Shown here in pieces: positions 43,551 through 53,277 of a stretch of 64,000 nucleotides of DNA. The notes beneath the pieces are model-generated. The model had not been told where the DNA came from. It worked only from the letters and a program-made list of their open reading frames with translations, and did no database searches. Where the stretch lies: NCBI GenBank assembly GCA_008802785.1, contig VUYT01000005.1:62001-126000 (forward strand), in the 5' to 3' direction. The position numbers and the translations under genes were made by a program. This stretch comes from Symmetrospora coprosmae. Its lineage: Eukaryota > Basidiomycota > Cystobasidiomycetes > Symmetrosporaceae. Positions within the stretch are counted from its first letter, which is position 1, and each line of letters opens with the position of its first letter.

Positions 43551-44468
43551 ATGCGGTCCGGAACACCCGTCTGGGTCGCCTTTGCCGGTCTGTGGCTGCT
43601 CCTGGAGCTCGCCGTTGGCAGTCCGATACCAGACAGGACGCTCTCTGCTCGAGCGCCACCTCCATACAGTTTGGAGAGCGAGAGTGACCTGGATAATACG
43701 CGCTTGACCTCGACATCCCCATCCGCGAGCTCTTCGAGCAGCAGGGGTCATTCGACCACCACAGAACCAGCGTTGACAGAATCAGCTTTGCCTACTACGA
43801 GATCGTCGTCCGATGACTTGGATACCGAAGAGCTGGAGGAAGCCGATTCATCCTTGTCGGACAGCTCTGCTAGCGACAAGAGCAGGTCAACGATCACTTC
43901 GACCCTGACATCATCTGGCGCGTCACGGTCAAATATAAGCGATGCCGACCCAGGCAGCACTGAGAGCACAAAATCGACTCCTGCATCTACGACCTCATCG
44001 TCGAGCACTAAAAGCACCCCGACGGCCTCCACGCCGTCCATCCCGGCCTTCGAAGCGCCCGAAGCGCCAGACTATGTCGACGAGCTGCAAGACAAGGCCG
44101 CGAATTTCATGACCACGAAGTACGGCGCGCTCGAAGGCAAGTGGATCGTGCTCATCATAGCAATACTCGCTGGGTTGTTCACCATCATGGCGACAACCGC
44201 ATGCATCCTCCGAAGCAAGCAGCGGACACGATTGCGGCAGGAGCAGGCACAGCTAGACAAGATGTCAAAGGAGCTGGACGAGGAACAAAAGCAGCGCGAG
44301 CTGGAGGAGCGGAATACTCTAGCGAATAAGTCGCGTCACGATGAGGATCGCCGAGATGGGGAAGAACCGCAGGATTGGCAAGATCCGGCAGGGCCAGAAG
44401 CATCCTACTCACACACGCCAGACGAGTACCCGTATCCGCATGAGCGACCGCAGTACGGTTACAGCTAA
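43551..44468 (+). CDS. Ser/Thr-rich signal-peptide + single-TM protein, member 2
   Basis: 305 aa, intronless. Signal peptide VWVAFAGLWLLLELAVG, then SPIPDRTLSARA (short pro-segment with a possible cut after LSAR), a Ser/Thr-rich ectodomain of about 140 residues likely to be heavily O-mannosylated, membrane span WIVLIIAILAGLFTIMATTA, then a long charged coiled-coil tail (RLRQEQAQLDKMSKELDEE) and a Tyr/Pro end (PHERPQYGYS). The architecture is that of a fungal wall-stress-sensor or mucin-like surface protein, but there is no WSC or cysteine domain. The tail motif EQAQLD recurs in member 6. Confidence 0.72.
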   Translation: MRSGTPVWVAFAGLWLLLELAVGSPIPDRTLSARAPPPYSLESESDLDNTRLTSTSPSASSSSSRGHSTTTEPALTESALPTTRSSSDDLDTEELEEADSSLSDSSASDKSRSTITSTLTSSGASRSNISDADPGSTESTKSTPASTTSSSSTKSTPTASTPSIPAFEAPEAPDYVDELQDKAANFMTTKYGALEGKWIVLIIAILAGLFTIMATTACILRSKQRTRLRQEQAQLDKMSKELDEEQKQRELEERNTLANKSRHDEDRRDGEEPQDWQDPAGPEASYSHTPDEYPYPHERPQYGYS

Positions 44469-44763
44469 TGTTAAGGGATAGACGGACTTTAGAGTATCTC
44501 AGCGACGCGAGGAACGTTGAATTAGACGATACGAGAGGCTTCGGATTTGCGGGAGACATGGCATATGACCACGACGTGAGAACGTGATCTCGTTGCTGAA
44601 CATATGCTACGGTATAGGCGTGGTCATCTCATGATACACTGGTTTCTCCTCTTTACATTCCGCCACAGTGCCCTTCCATTCCTTCAAAAGTGGTCACGCC
44701 CGGCCTTCCTTTCTGGTCGAAACCGCACCAACCACCACCCCGATTCGCTAAATCCAAATACTC

Positions 44764-46874
44764 CTACTCGTCTGCATTGATGTCGACCTCCGTCGAGCTG
44801 AACTTGCGAGCCGACACCTTGCGCTTGAACAGGATGTCCAGCTCTCTGTAGGACCGGTCCTTCATTTCCGGCAGACCGAAGTAGGCGATGATGAGACACA
44901 TCAAGCCCGTGCCTCCCCAAACGTAGCCGCACTTGCCGCCCAGGTTGGCCTGCAGCGGGTTGAGCATGTAGGACGCCACTGAGGAAGGGCGGGATCAGCC
45001 CAGGTTGGCTGCCAATCTGCGGAGGGTTAAGAGCGACTTACGGAAGATGCAAGGAATCTCCACAACATAGTATGCGGCCCGCCTTGCCAGACCATGTCGT
45101 CAGTCTACGAGGCTCAGACAACGTGCAATATATCGGCAGCTCACCCGATTCCGGTCGTCAGCGGTCTGAGACGGATGGAGGATGTCTCACCGATAATTGC
45201 CTGCATGCGGACACGCAATGTCAGCCCGCGTCTCGATTACGTCTTAGATGCATGTGACAATACTAACGTAGCTTGCGGGTGCAGCGCCGAGGGTGAACAG
45301 CACCGATACGATCAGGCCGAGTGAAGCCTGCGCCAGAGATGCAGCCGTGGAGGTCCCGACAGATGCCGCAATGCCGAGACAGACCAGAAGGAATGTATTG
45401 ACTGCGCTACCGACTAGGTAGATTGAACGTCGACCGAAGTATGCTGTGAGGATCCAGGATAGCATGACCATGACCATTTGAAGCGCGGAGGTGACGAGCC
45501 CCAAAACAAACGCGGTTTCGACGCTGATGCCAGCCTGGCGGAAGAAGTAGACGGCTTGGTTCGCGATCAGGTTCCCGGTAAGATTCTGGGCCGCGTAGAC
45601 ACCGCAGACAATGAGCGTCCGTCGAAGGTCCGTTCCGCGGAAAAGTTCCCCGTAGCCAGGAGTTCCTGACGTCTTCTCGTTTTCGATGACTCGCCGCATC
45701 ATGGCTACTGTCTCCGTTGGGATAACTCTCGACTTCCGGCCGAGCCGCTCGATAGACTTTGCCGCTTGCTCGAGTCTGCCCTTCCTGACGAGCCACCACG
45801 GACTTTCTGGCGCACAGAAGAGCAGGATAGCGAGTGGAGTCGGGAAGAGCCACTGTAGGGCGATGGGAATCCTGTTGTATAGGGGGGTTCAGCTTGCTAT
45901 TCGCCGCAATTTGTCGGACCCCACACTCCGTAGCACTGACCTATAGGCGGCAGATTCGTTGAGGTCATTGTAGTGGTAGGTGACTGCACCAACGATGATT
46001 GACCCGATAGCCCAGAACATTTGCAGCATCTGCGTGCAGGGCGCTCGCAACTGTAGCGGAACCTGGATGAAAGCGGCTTCAGGTTTGTACGACGATTAGC
46101 TTCCACATCCTGCAGGTGCAGCTCACAATCTCAGAGCAATATGCGGGAGCATTCGCGATGAAGACGCCCCAGGGCAGGCCGGACAGAAGCTGTGCCACGA
46201 ACATGACCGCCAAAGAGTCTGGTGGAGACAGATCAGCCTGCTGTTCAAGCTTGAGGTGTCACCTCAGGGCAGAGGAGGGCTTACCGGCTACGTAAAAGAT
46301 CGCAATAAAGCCATTCAGTGCCATAAGCGCAATGATCGTCGCCCATCGGTAGCCGAATTTGTTGGTGAGTGGTCCAGCGAGGAAGACGCCAATGAGCGCA
46401 CCAAGCTGGCCGGAGACCTGATAATTGGAGGTCACGATGTGAGTAGATGATCAGGTGCACAAAAAAGCCAAGCAACTCACCTGCAGCGCGCTCTGCCATT
46501 TGGCGACGACGGTGTATTCGTTCTTCGCGGCGTCAAAGACGCCATACTCGCGTGTGAAGGCAGGGAGCGCGAGGAAGTTGCCCATGAGAAACACATCGTA
46601 GGATTCCATGATGATGCAGCAAGACCTGTGTGATCCTCTCTATCAGCGGGCTGTGTAAAGACGTTGCCGATCTCGGGCAGACCCACATCACAAAGGCCCA
46701 GAAAGTCGCCATAGGGTATGCCTTGACGGCGTCTATGACTCCCATAGCATGTTCGGCATTCTCGGCCTCGATGGCACCCGCCTTGAAGTCGGAAACCGGT
46801 GCCTTCTCGCTGTAGGTCGCCGCATACTCCTCCTCGGAGATCTGCGGCTTGGACTCGGGGTCTTCCTTGCCCAT
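44764..46874 (-). CDS. MFS sugar (maltose-type) transporter
   Basis: Proton-coupled sugar uptake permease, 12 TMS, 531 aa. Nine exons on the minus strand: 46874-46687, 46625-46481, 46417-46285, 46218-46127, 46062-45941, 45871-45268, 45200-45145, 45082-45042 and 44978-44764. Landmarks: hydrophilic N-terminus with AVKAYPMATFWAFVMS, MESYDVFLMGNF (alpha-glucoside-transporter type), GYRWATIIALM, GLPWGVFIANAPAYCSEI, SPWWLVRKGRLEQAAKS (PESPWWL signature), and the late LPEMKDRSYRELDILF, equivalent to the PETKGR-type motif. Exon joins YAIIGETSS and GIGRAAYYVVEIPCIFLASYML are good. It interrupts the cluster of small plus-strand membrane-protein genes. Confidence 0.92.
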
Positions 46875-47642
46875 GATGGCGGATGGAATCTAGATGGGCT
46901 GGATTAAATACAAGCGATGACTGACTTCGGGTAGACGCGAAGGAACGCGATAGCTTAGATGGATGAGGATGAGTGGGAAGGTTCGGGGACAGAGGTCTGG
47001 GGGTCTGGGGCTTGGAGAGGAGGATGACAGGCCAGATGAGAGAAGAGAGAGTGGCTCCCCCGACTTTATACTCATCCTGTGTATGGTTCACGCTATATAT
47101 GGGGCCTAGCGCGCGCGTTGATGATCCCCGCTGGATACCACCGGCATCCGGAGCTCCAGAGAGGGACCCGCCGGGCCTCCTCAGCCCAAATTCACGGAGA
47201 CACGTGCAAGATGGAAATGACCCGCCGGCGCCGGCGGGTTAAGAGCGACAGCTGGAGGCCGCGAGTGCCGAATACTCTATTATACATGGCGTGCAGCGGT
47301 CGGCGCGGTGTGCGTGTCTCTACCTACGTCGTGCGGCACCTTCATTGTGGCGCTCTCCGCCGCATCTACGGCTTGATTCTCGGAGGTCGCCCTGCACTTC
47401 AGCGAGCCGCCTTTTCGACATGTACCGCCCCTCAAATGGCGAGAGAGCCCTGCGAGCGTGTGCCAACCGAGCAGGCATCTATGCAGGCGCTGTTGACTCG
47501 GCCGTAGCCCGCTCGAGCCTTGCTAATACCTGTCAGACATGCTGCATCGCCTCCGATCTGGCGCAGGCGAAGCTGCACGACCTGGCTCATCGTCTCGCTC
47601 GCAACCACGCATTGAAGCTAGGCGGACCATCTGACCATAAGT
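46875..47642. promoter_or_regulatory. Region between the sugar-transporter start and member 3
   Basis: 768 bp between divergent starts. Contains a 20-bp perfect GC palindrome at 47220-47239 and other CCG/CGG pairs (for example 47168-47178), the half-sites typically bound by Zn2Cys6 regulators. Open frames here are not supported as genes. Confidence 0.45.
47220..47239. promoter_or_regulatory. 20-bp perfect palindrome, candidate regulator site
   Basis: The bases acccgccggcgccggcgggt read identically on both strands. It contains two CCGCCGG/CCGGCGG-type half-sites, lies about 350 bp upstream of the sugar-transporter start and about 400 bp upstream of member 3. A role as a zinc-cluster-factor operator is inference. 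Confidence 0.4.
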
Positions 47643-47963
47643 ATGAGCTTTCTGTCGGTCATACGGGGCACAGCCTGGTACATCTCGCTCCTCTCCGCCA
47701 TCCTCTGGACCATTGCGAGCTTCAGCCTTATCGTCGCCGAGATGTCCTTCGACGACGACGATCATGTCCACAAGCTGTCCGCCAGGGGTATGTCCAAGAA
47801 ACAGTACACCAAAGAAGGACTGGAGGCTCGCGTCGGCAGCACATTCGCCTATGTCATTGTGATTGGAGTTCTGGGCGGCTTCCTCGGGTTACTGCTGTTG
47901 GGGTGGTTAATCTGGGGCGCCCTAGCATATCGTGGGCTCAAGAAGCTTAAGAGCTTGAGATAG
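47643..47963 (+). CDS. Small two-span membrane protein, member 3
   Basis: 106 aa, intronless. N-terminal hydrophobic segment (YISLLSAILWTIASFSLIVAE) that could be a signal anchor, an acidic/His loop (FDDDDHVHKLSARGMSKKQY) with LSAR as in members 2 and 6, then a Gly/Leu-rich membrane span (FAYVIVIGVLGGFLGLLLLGW) and a short basic end (RGLKKLKSLR). No family recognised; an upstream exon cannot be excluded. Confidence 0.6.
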   Translation: MSFLSVIRGTAWYISLLSAILWTIASFSLIVAEMSFDDDDHVHKLSARGMSKKQYTKEGLEARVGSTFAYVIVIGVLGGFLGLLLLGWLIWGALAYRGLKKLKSLR

Positions 47964-48378
47964 GGTAGCTTCTATCAGCTATCGATGGAGCCCCAACCAT
48001 CGCACTGTAGTATGAGGCAATACGGAATGGAGTCCTTTCTTGATTCGATTGCCCTACGTACTATCGCATCAACGCCCGCAAAATCACCACCGTCAGACAG
48101 TTGCCGAGTCATTGCGTAGCGTAAGACTAGCGTTGGCTCTCCCGACGTGTCTGTGCCGAGCTAATCGCACCGCCTCGACCCGCCGCCATTTACAGCCAGG
48201 AAGGCCAGCAGCTAAGAGCAGCTGATTTCAGCAAAGATGTTGAGCGAATCCGTCTGACTAGGGCACCCGGCCCTCTTTGGCTGGAAGCACCAGGGGTTGA
48301 GCCCGCATGTTGACTTCCTCCGCAACGATTCGAAGAAGCAGCCATGCCCACATGACCCATCCAAACCCCACTATCTTT
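47964..48378. other. Intergenic within membrane-protein cluster
   Basis: No separate gene. An earlier in-frame ATG for member 4 is at 48307. Confidence 0.5.
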
Positions 48379-48669
48379 ATGCCCTCGCGCCGTCACTGCA
48401 GAAACAGTATCATCTACCTCATCTCCTTCATCCTATTCTTCGCTTCGACTGTCGTAGCCAAAGCTCAGGACGCGGACAAACCCCGCCGCCACAAGTACCG
48501 CATAGACCACAATCTGCTGCTTCAACGGAAATATGGACCTTTCCGACTATACCTCCTCATCATCATCATTCTGCTTGCTTCCATCACCCTCGTCATTGCC
48601 GGATGGATGATCCACGCCACCATCGTCATCAAAAAGGCAATGAAGCTCTACAGGGCGGCTGGCTCGTAG
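48379..48669 (+). CDS. Small signal-peptide + single-TM protein, member 4
   Basis: 96 aa from ATG 48379, chosen because it places a good signal peptide (IIYLISFILFFASTVVAKA) at the N-terminus; ATG 48307 would add 24 residues. Then a short basic ectodomain (DKPRRHKYRIDHN), a membrane span (LYLLIIIILLASITLVIAGW) and a short basic tail (IKKAMKLYRAAGS). Unknown family; the layout matches member 5. Confidence 0.6.
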   Translation: MPSRRHCRNSIIYLISFILFFASTVVAKAQDADKPRRHKYRIDHNLLLQRKYGPFRLYLLIIIILLASITLVIAGWMIHATIVIKKAMKLYRAAGS

Positions 48670-48958
48670 ATGTGGGCGGGGTCCCGCCCTTGATGCTCCA
48701 ATGCGAGAGTGAAAGTAGCAATTTCGACCTTATGGCATATCAGTAGCCAAGCCGTTTACGCGACACGGTCGAGGCGGTGCTCCGCGACGTGCACGATTCG
48801 GCCGGACCTTCTGGACTGAAGAATCTGGGCAACCGGCTCCTGCAGCCTGGCAAAAGGCGCCGACTGAGCCGTTTCGCCCTTCGACTGCACTAGTGATTCG
48901 CAGCAGATTGCACATTCCACTCGGGACGCTCCAGCGGAGCAGGCCGCGCTGCGCAGGA

Positions 48959-49270
48959 ATGACTTTTCGGGCCAGATGCAACGGTGCCAAACCGGTAAAG
49001 CTTGCTCTCATCACACTCACACTCCTCCTCATGCCGGAAGCTTTCGCTGTTGCGATACCCCCTCTTGGTCTGGACACTAATTCGGATCTGGCGAGAAGAG
49101 ATGGCTACCGACGGCGGCGGGATCCCTACGTCCCCGTACTGGAACGCTACGCAGGAGCCGTCAAGGGCTATGTCGTCCTCATCATCATTCTCTCCTTGCT
49201 CATCGTGCTTCAGGCCATCATATACTTCGTCGTGCTGTATCGAATGCGGAGAAAGAGGCAGGCGCGGTAA
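48959..49270 (+). CDS. Small signal-peptide + single-TM protein, member 5
   Basis: 103 aa from the first in-frame ATG. Signal peptide KLALITLTLLLMPEAFAVA, then IPPLGLDTNSDLARR (LARR, possible kexin site), a very basic stretch (DGYRRRRDPY), a membrane span (GYVVLIIILSLLIVLQAIIYFV) and a basic tail ending RMRRKRQAR. Orphan. Confidence 0.62.
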   Translation: MTFRARCNGAKPVKLALITLTLLLMPEAFAVAIPPLGLDTNSDLARRDGYRRRRDPYVPVLERYAGAVKGYVVLIIILSLLIVLQAIIYFVVLYRMRRKRQAR

Positions 49271-49556
49271 GAGGAGGAGATGGAGATACAGACATCTGGC
49301 GTGAGCGTTGGCCAGGGCAGCCCTCCTACGTGCCAGACATGTCTGCAAGAGTGTATCGACTGCTTAGACATGTCAACGAAAATGCCTTTCACCACCTCCC
49401 AAGGGCTCCGGGCCGGTCCGAATGAAAGGCATCCAAGCAGCTTGGCGGAATCGGTTGCAGCTGGCCGTCTGCACAAAGGCACTCTAGGCGTCTCGTGCGT
49501 GGCATCAGATCCCGATACATCTAGGCTTGCCTCTTGCCCGGCATCTCAGACAAGTA

Positions 49557-50233
49557 ATGACGGCATCCGAGTCGTCGCCATCCGTGGCTGCCTCCTCCTG
49601 GCGAGGATACTTGTGCCTCCTCGCTCTCACGCTCGTGGTTGGACCAGCGGCAGCCGCACCGGCGCTCAGTCAGCACCTTGCTGCTCGAGCTGAGGTCGAA
49701 AAGCCAGCAGCCAGCGCTAGCGCCAGCTCCACCAAATCCTCAGACAGCGCCAAAGAGAGCGACAAAGACGCCAAGGCGAAAGGCTCGGAGGAGGACGAAG
49801 GTTGGAGCCAGTATACGAGTGTGCAGGTCGCCGGATTTCCGCTATACATCTGGCTGCTAGTCCTCACGTGCGGAGCCGTCCGCGCGTTCGCTGGCGTTCA
49901 GAGCTGGCTTGTGCGCGGGCTGACACAATTGACCCTTGATCTGATCGTAGGGGCGTTTCCGTCATCGCGTTTGGCGTCTTCTGGTGGTGGCGAACGAAAC
50001 GAAAGGTTAAGCGGCAGATCGAGGAGGATCGCAAGAAGGAGGAGGAGCAGGCGCAGCTGGACGAGGAGGAGAGGCGCATGGGTGGTAGCCCGAACCCAGA
50101 GGCAGAAATGCGCCAGGACGGGAACAGCATGATGGATGATGACGTCTACGAGGAGAAGGATGTAGACGGCTACAGCAACGCTGCGCCTGGTGACCCGAAC
50201 TTTCTGCAGGTACAGAACAATCAGAAGTACTAG
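49557..50233 (+). CDS. Signal-peptide + single-TM protein, member 6
   Basis: 197 aa from two exons, 49557-49867 and 49951-50233; the intron lies inside the membrane span and splicing completes it (IWLLVLT|GVSVIAFGVFWWW). Signal peptide YLCLLALTLVVGPAAAA, then PALSQHLAARA (possible cut after LAAR), a Ser/Lys/Asp-rich ectodomain of about 50 residues, the span, and a highly charged tail (KRQIEEDRKKEEEQAQLDEE) resembling that of member 2, ending in acidic/Asn-rich sequence. Orphan family. Confidence 0.7.
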
Positions 50234-50383
50234 CGTGTTAGTCTGTACCAAGCATGCTCGCTCGTTCGTATCTGACTGCCAGAACAACCTTCATCCAGAA
50301 TTCGACGGAGCTGTGCGAGCAGAAGCAGATAAATTGCTATCTCCTGTGATTCGTAGCACAGACGAGCTAGTTATACAGTATTC

Positions 50384-51272
50384 TCATGTCATCTGCGCGG
50401 GAAAAGTATCAGCCAAGGCCTATTGCGCAGCACACCGGTCCCGCCCAACTCACAAAGCTCTCTCCACACCCGCACGATTCCTTGATGTTCGGGTTGTTGA
50501 AGACAAACTTTGCCGATATCTTGTCCTCCTGCCAGTCCATCTCTGACCCAACAATGCTAAAGAGCGCTTTGCTGTCGATGAGCACGCGCACGCCATCCTG
50601 GTTGACGACCTCGTCGAATCGCCCTGGCTTCTCGACGTATTCAAGGTGGTAGGCCATCCCTGCACAGCCCTTGTTGCGGACGCCTATCCGGATGAGCTTG
50701 GGCGTGGGCGAGTCTAGCAGAGCAGTGAGCTGTTCTACCGCTGTCGGTGTCTGTCCGGTGTATGAGCCAGGGTCAGCCGATGTGCCTTGTGCTCTCTCAG
50801 GCCGACGCGAGCCACAACGAGAAGCGCTCACCAAGCGGATGGCTGCCTTGGCCGCTTTGATCTCGCGTCTTGGTGCAGAACGCGGCTTGCTACTGCTTCC
50901 TGACGTAGATGCTGCTGGCTCGCCGCCGACGACTGCAGGTGGTGGCACGATCGATGCAGGGGCGACGGGCGGAGGCGACGTCGACGTCGACGTCGACGCA
51001 GGCAAGGGAGCCGCCCTACTGCCACTGATATGGTGTGACGACTGCTGCTGTGCCAGCTCCTGGTACCATCTGCTCGATGTGCTGATCCCCCTGCTGCTAA
51101 TGCGACTCCTGCTGCTTCTCGCCTTGGCCGCGGTGGCTGCTGCTGCTGACTGTGACGACGCTGACCACGTCGACGCCAGCAGGGGTGACCCGCATCTGCA
51201 GAACTGCTGGGCAGGCTGCAGCAAAGGCTGGTGCAGACTGCTCGTGGACGCACGGACTGCAGTTCGGAGCAT
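50384..51272 (-). CDS. ISA1: Mitochondrial iron-sulfur cluster assembly A-type protein
   Basis: Needed for maturation of mitochondrial 4Fe-4S proteins. Exons on the minus strand: 51272-50832, 50750-50454 and 50392-50384 (248 aa). The N-terminus is a long basic, Ser-rich mitochondrial presequence (MLRTAVRASTSSLHQPLL), then a Pro/Ser/Thr linker and the A-type domain: TPTAVEQLTALL, GVRNKGCAGMAYHLEYV (first Cys), VLIDSKALFSIVGSEMDW and the CGCG end (ESCGCGESF). The last exon is only 9 nt (Met-Thr-stop) and restores the familiar CGCGESFMT ending; unspliced, the tail would be VSWAGPVCCAIGLG. Intron 1 (81 nt) is a stop-free multiple of three. A GTCGAC repeat near 50980-51000 encodes part of the linker. 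Confidence 0.92.
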
Positions 51273-51818
51273 GGTTGTGTGTATGTAGGATGGCGAAAGA
51301 CAGGGCTGACGGGGACACCTGCTCAGAGCACACCGTCGGAACAGCGGGATCTGCACTGCGAATGATTGGGTGGCGAAAAAGCCTTCTTTCTTGAAAAGGG
51401 TGGTCATCTATGACAACAACGGGCTTATGTGTACGAGAGTCCCACGAACGGTGACCTCCTGCTGCGTCGGCCATTCAGCGATGACTCGGGCTTCGGAAAA
51501 GCAACACTGCAGCGGCTAGACGCGTAACGCGCTGACCGCAGGCGGTTGGTACGTCGCCGTGCGCCGCGCCTGGCGCGCTCGAGGTTCTGTGACCGTATGT
51601 CCGGCTTCGGTTCTAGCTGATCCCCAAACCGTCGCCGTGAGGTGCATCTGCGATACCTCGACCCCTGTCAGCCTGACGACCCGTCCTCGGGGTCGCGTAC
51701 GCGCATGCCCACCGATGATCACTGTCGGTCGGGCTGGCCCACGATAGTCGGCAAGGCCGAAACGCCGTTCTGCCTCGTTGTTCCGCTGTTTTGCTACGTA
51801 ATCTTTGCCCTCTTCCGC
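51273..51818. other. Intergenic, no clear gene
   Basis: 546 bp upstream of ISA1 and downstream of the next minus-strand gene, so it should hold the ISA1 promoter. GC-rich with some inverted CG motifs, but no supported feature. Confidence 0.45.
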
Positions 51819-52925
51819 TCACACCGAGATGACACTCCACCCGACAAAGGCGATGAGCAGGCACAGGAAGCGTGCGCCGGCGCCGAACACGAAGAGCTCC
51901 AGCGAGAGATTCATGCCGAAGATCATGAAGGTCCGCACAAGCTTGGCCTCTGGATCTGTTGTGTTCGGCCGCAATGTGAGATAGAGGAAGAAGCTTGCAA
52001 AGGGAGTTGTCCACGCTGGTAGGCCTTCGGGACTGGCAGCGTTCCACGCCAGCAGGAAAGGCATTGATGCGCTAGCAATGATCGTCTGGTGTAGTTCCAT
52101 CTGGCCGCGTGTTGGGAAGAGGTCCGTTGCTCCGACTAGGATGTTGGCGCTCAAGTAGACACCGACCAGGCCGAGCCACCTGTAGACGCGGAACCCGCCT
52201 AAGAACGTCGCAGCGGCGAAGCCGAGGCAGATCTGTACCAGTCTCGCCTGCTCGCCTTCCCACACCACCCTGCGTAAGCGAGGCGTATCGCTGCCTACGA
52301 GAGCTAGCGACGTAAAAAGCGCTACCGAGGCCGTCCTGTCCCACTCCACGAAGCGCGCATAGCTGCCAGCTAAGGCGGCAATGCTGAGGAGCCGGTAGGA
52401 ATGGGTCGGATAGACCTGATAGAACGCGTAGAAGAAGCGCCATGTCGAAAAGGAGCGAAGAGTGACCCAAACGAGGCGGAGCTCGCGGTTGCTGACGATA
52501 AGGGCAAGAAGCGCATTGATAACGAGCGCTAGGACGATGATGAGGGCTGTTGCGCCGCTGAAGATAGGCGCAGGCTGTTCGCGAACGAGCGCAATAGACC
52601 CTAGGGTCGACAGGAGGATGTATAGACCGCGCAGAAAAAGCTGGAATTCGAAGATCTCCAGGAGGGCGTTCCAGCGTGCCGAAAGGCGTTGGAGAAGACG
52701 GGAATACCGCGTGGAGTGAGAGGTCTCTGAATCGCTCGTCCTCGTTCCGCTTTTCGCGCCCGTTGACCCGGCTTCTTCTGGCTTTGAGCCACTGCTGCCA
52801 GCGTCACCATCGGGCGCCTTCGGAGTCGGGAATGCTCTGTCAGCTTAGGCCCGCCAGAGATGCACGAAGAGCGCACGTACAGTCTGAGCTTGACTCTTCC
52901 GAGACTTCGCCTTTTTAGCGGCCAT
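51819..52925 (-). CDS. Multipass membrane protein of unknown function
   Basis: Two exons on the minus strand, 52925-52877 and 52834-51819 (354 aa); the small intron is 42 nt. The N-terminus is basic (MAAKKAKSRKSQAQ), then a Ser/Thr/Gly-rich stretch, followed by about eight hydrophobic segments (LFLRGLYILLSTLGSIAL, ALIIVLALVINALLALIV, IAALAGSYARF, ASVALFTSLALVG, ICLGFAAATFLGG, LVGVYLSANILVG, FASFFLYLTL, FLCLLIAFVGWSVISV). I do not recognise a transporter or enzyme signature. The exact splice pair is uncertain (GTGCGC..CAGAG keeps the frame). An ER or endomembrane location is a guess. Confidence 0.65.
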
Positions 52926-53277
52926 GGCGCGCTTGCGCAACGAGGGTGTCAAGAGCGAAAGAGGCGTTGCAAAGACCAGCTCTAATACGACCTGCCGCCT
53001 CACGGGAGTCAGCTAGGTCGCATAAGTCCGAGGTGCCATTGCACAACAGTTCAGAGAGGTTTGATTCCAGCTGCTATTGCTCGTCTCGTGCGATACTAAG
53101 CACGTTGCGATCTTCTGTAGACCACCTCAAGGCTGCAAGGCCTCCATTCCGGCGGATAGGATAATGATACATGTATGACTACTGTGCTCGCATCTATCCT
53201 AGACATGCAGCCTTCGTTCAGGACCTCCATGCGCCGACGACTGGCTTTGCTATCTGTTCCGAGCCAGCTAGGCGCCT
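52926..53277. other. Intergenic, no clear gene
   Basis: Between the 3' end of the zinc transporter gene and the start of the membrane protein gene, both on the minus strand. Nothing recognised. Confidence 0.5.

Noticed and set aside
48270-48310. tRNA-like box (ggggttgagccc)
   Set aside because: No matching acceptor stem or A box could be formed around it.
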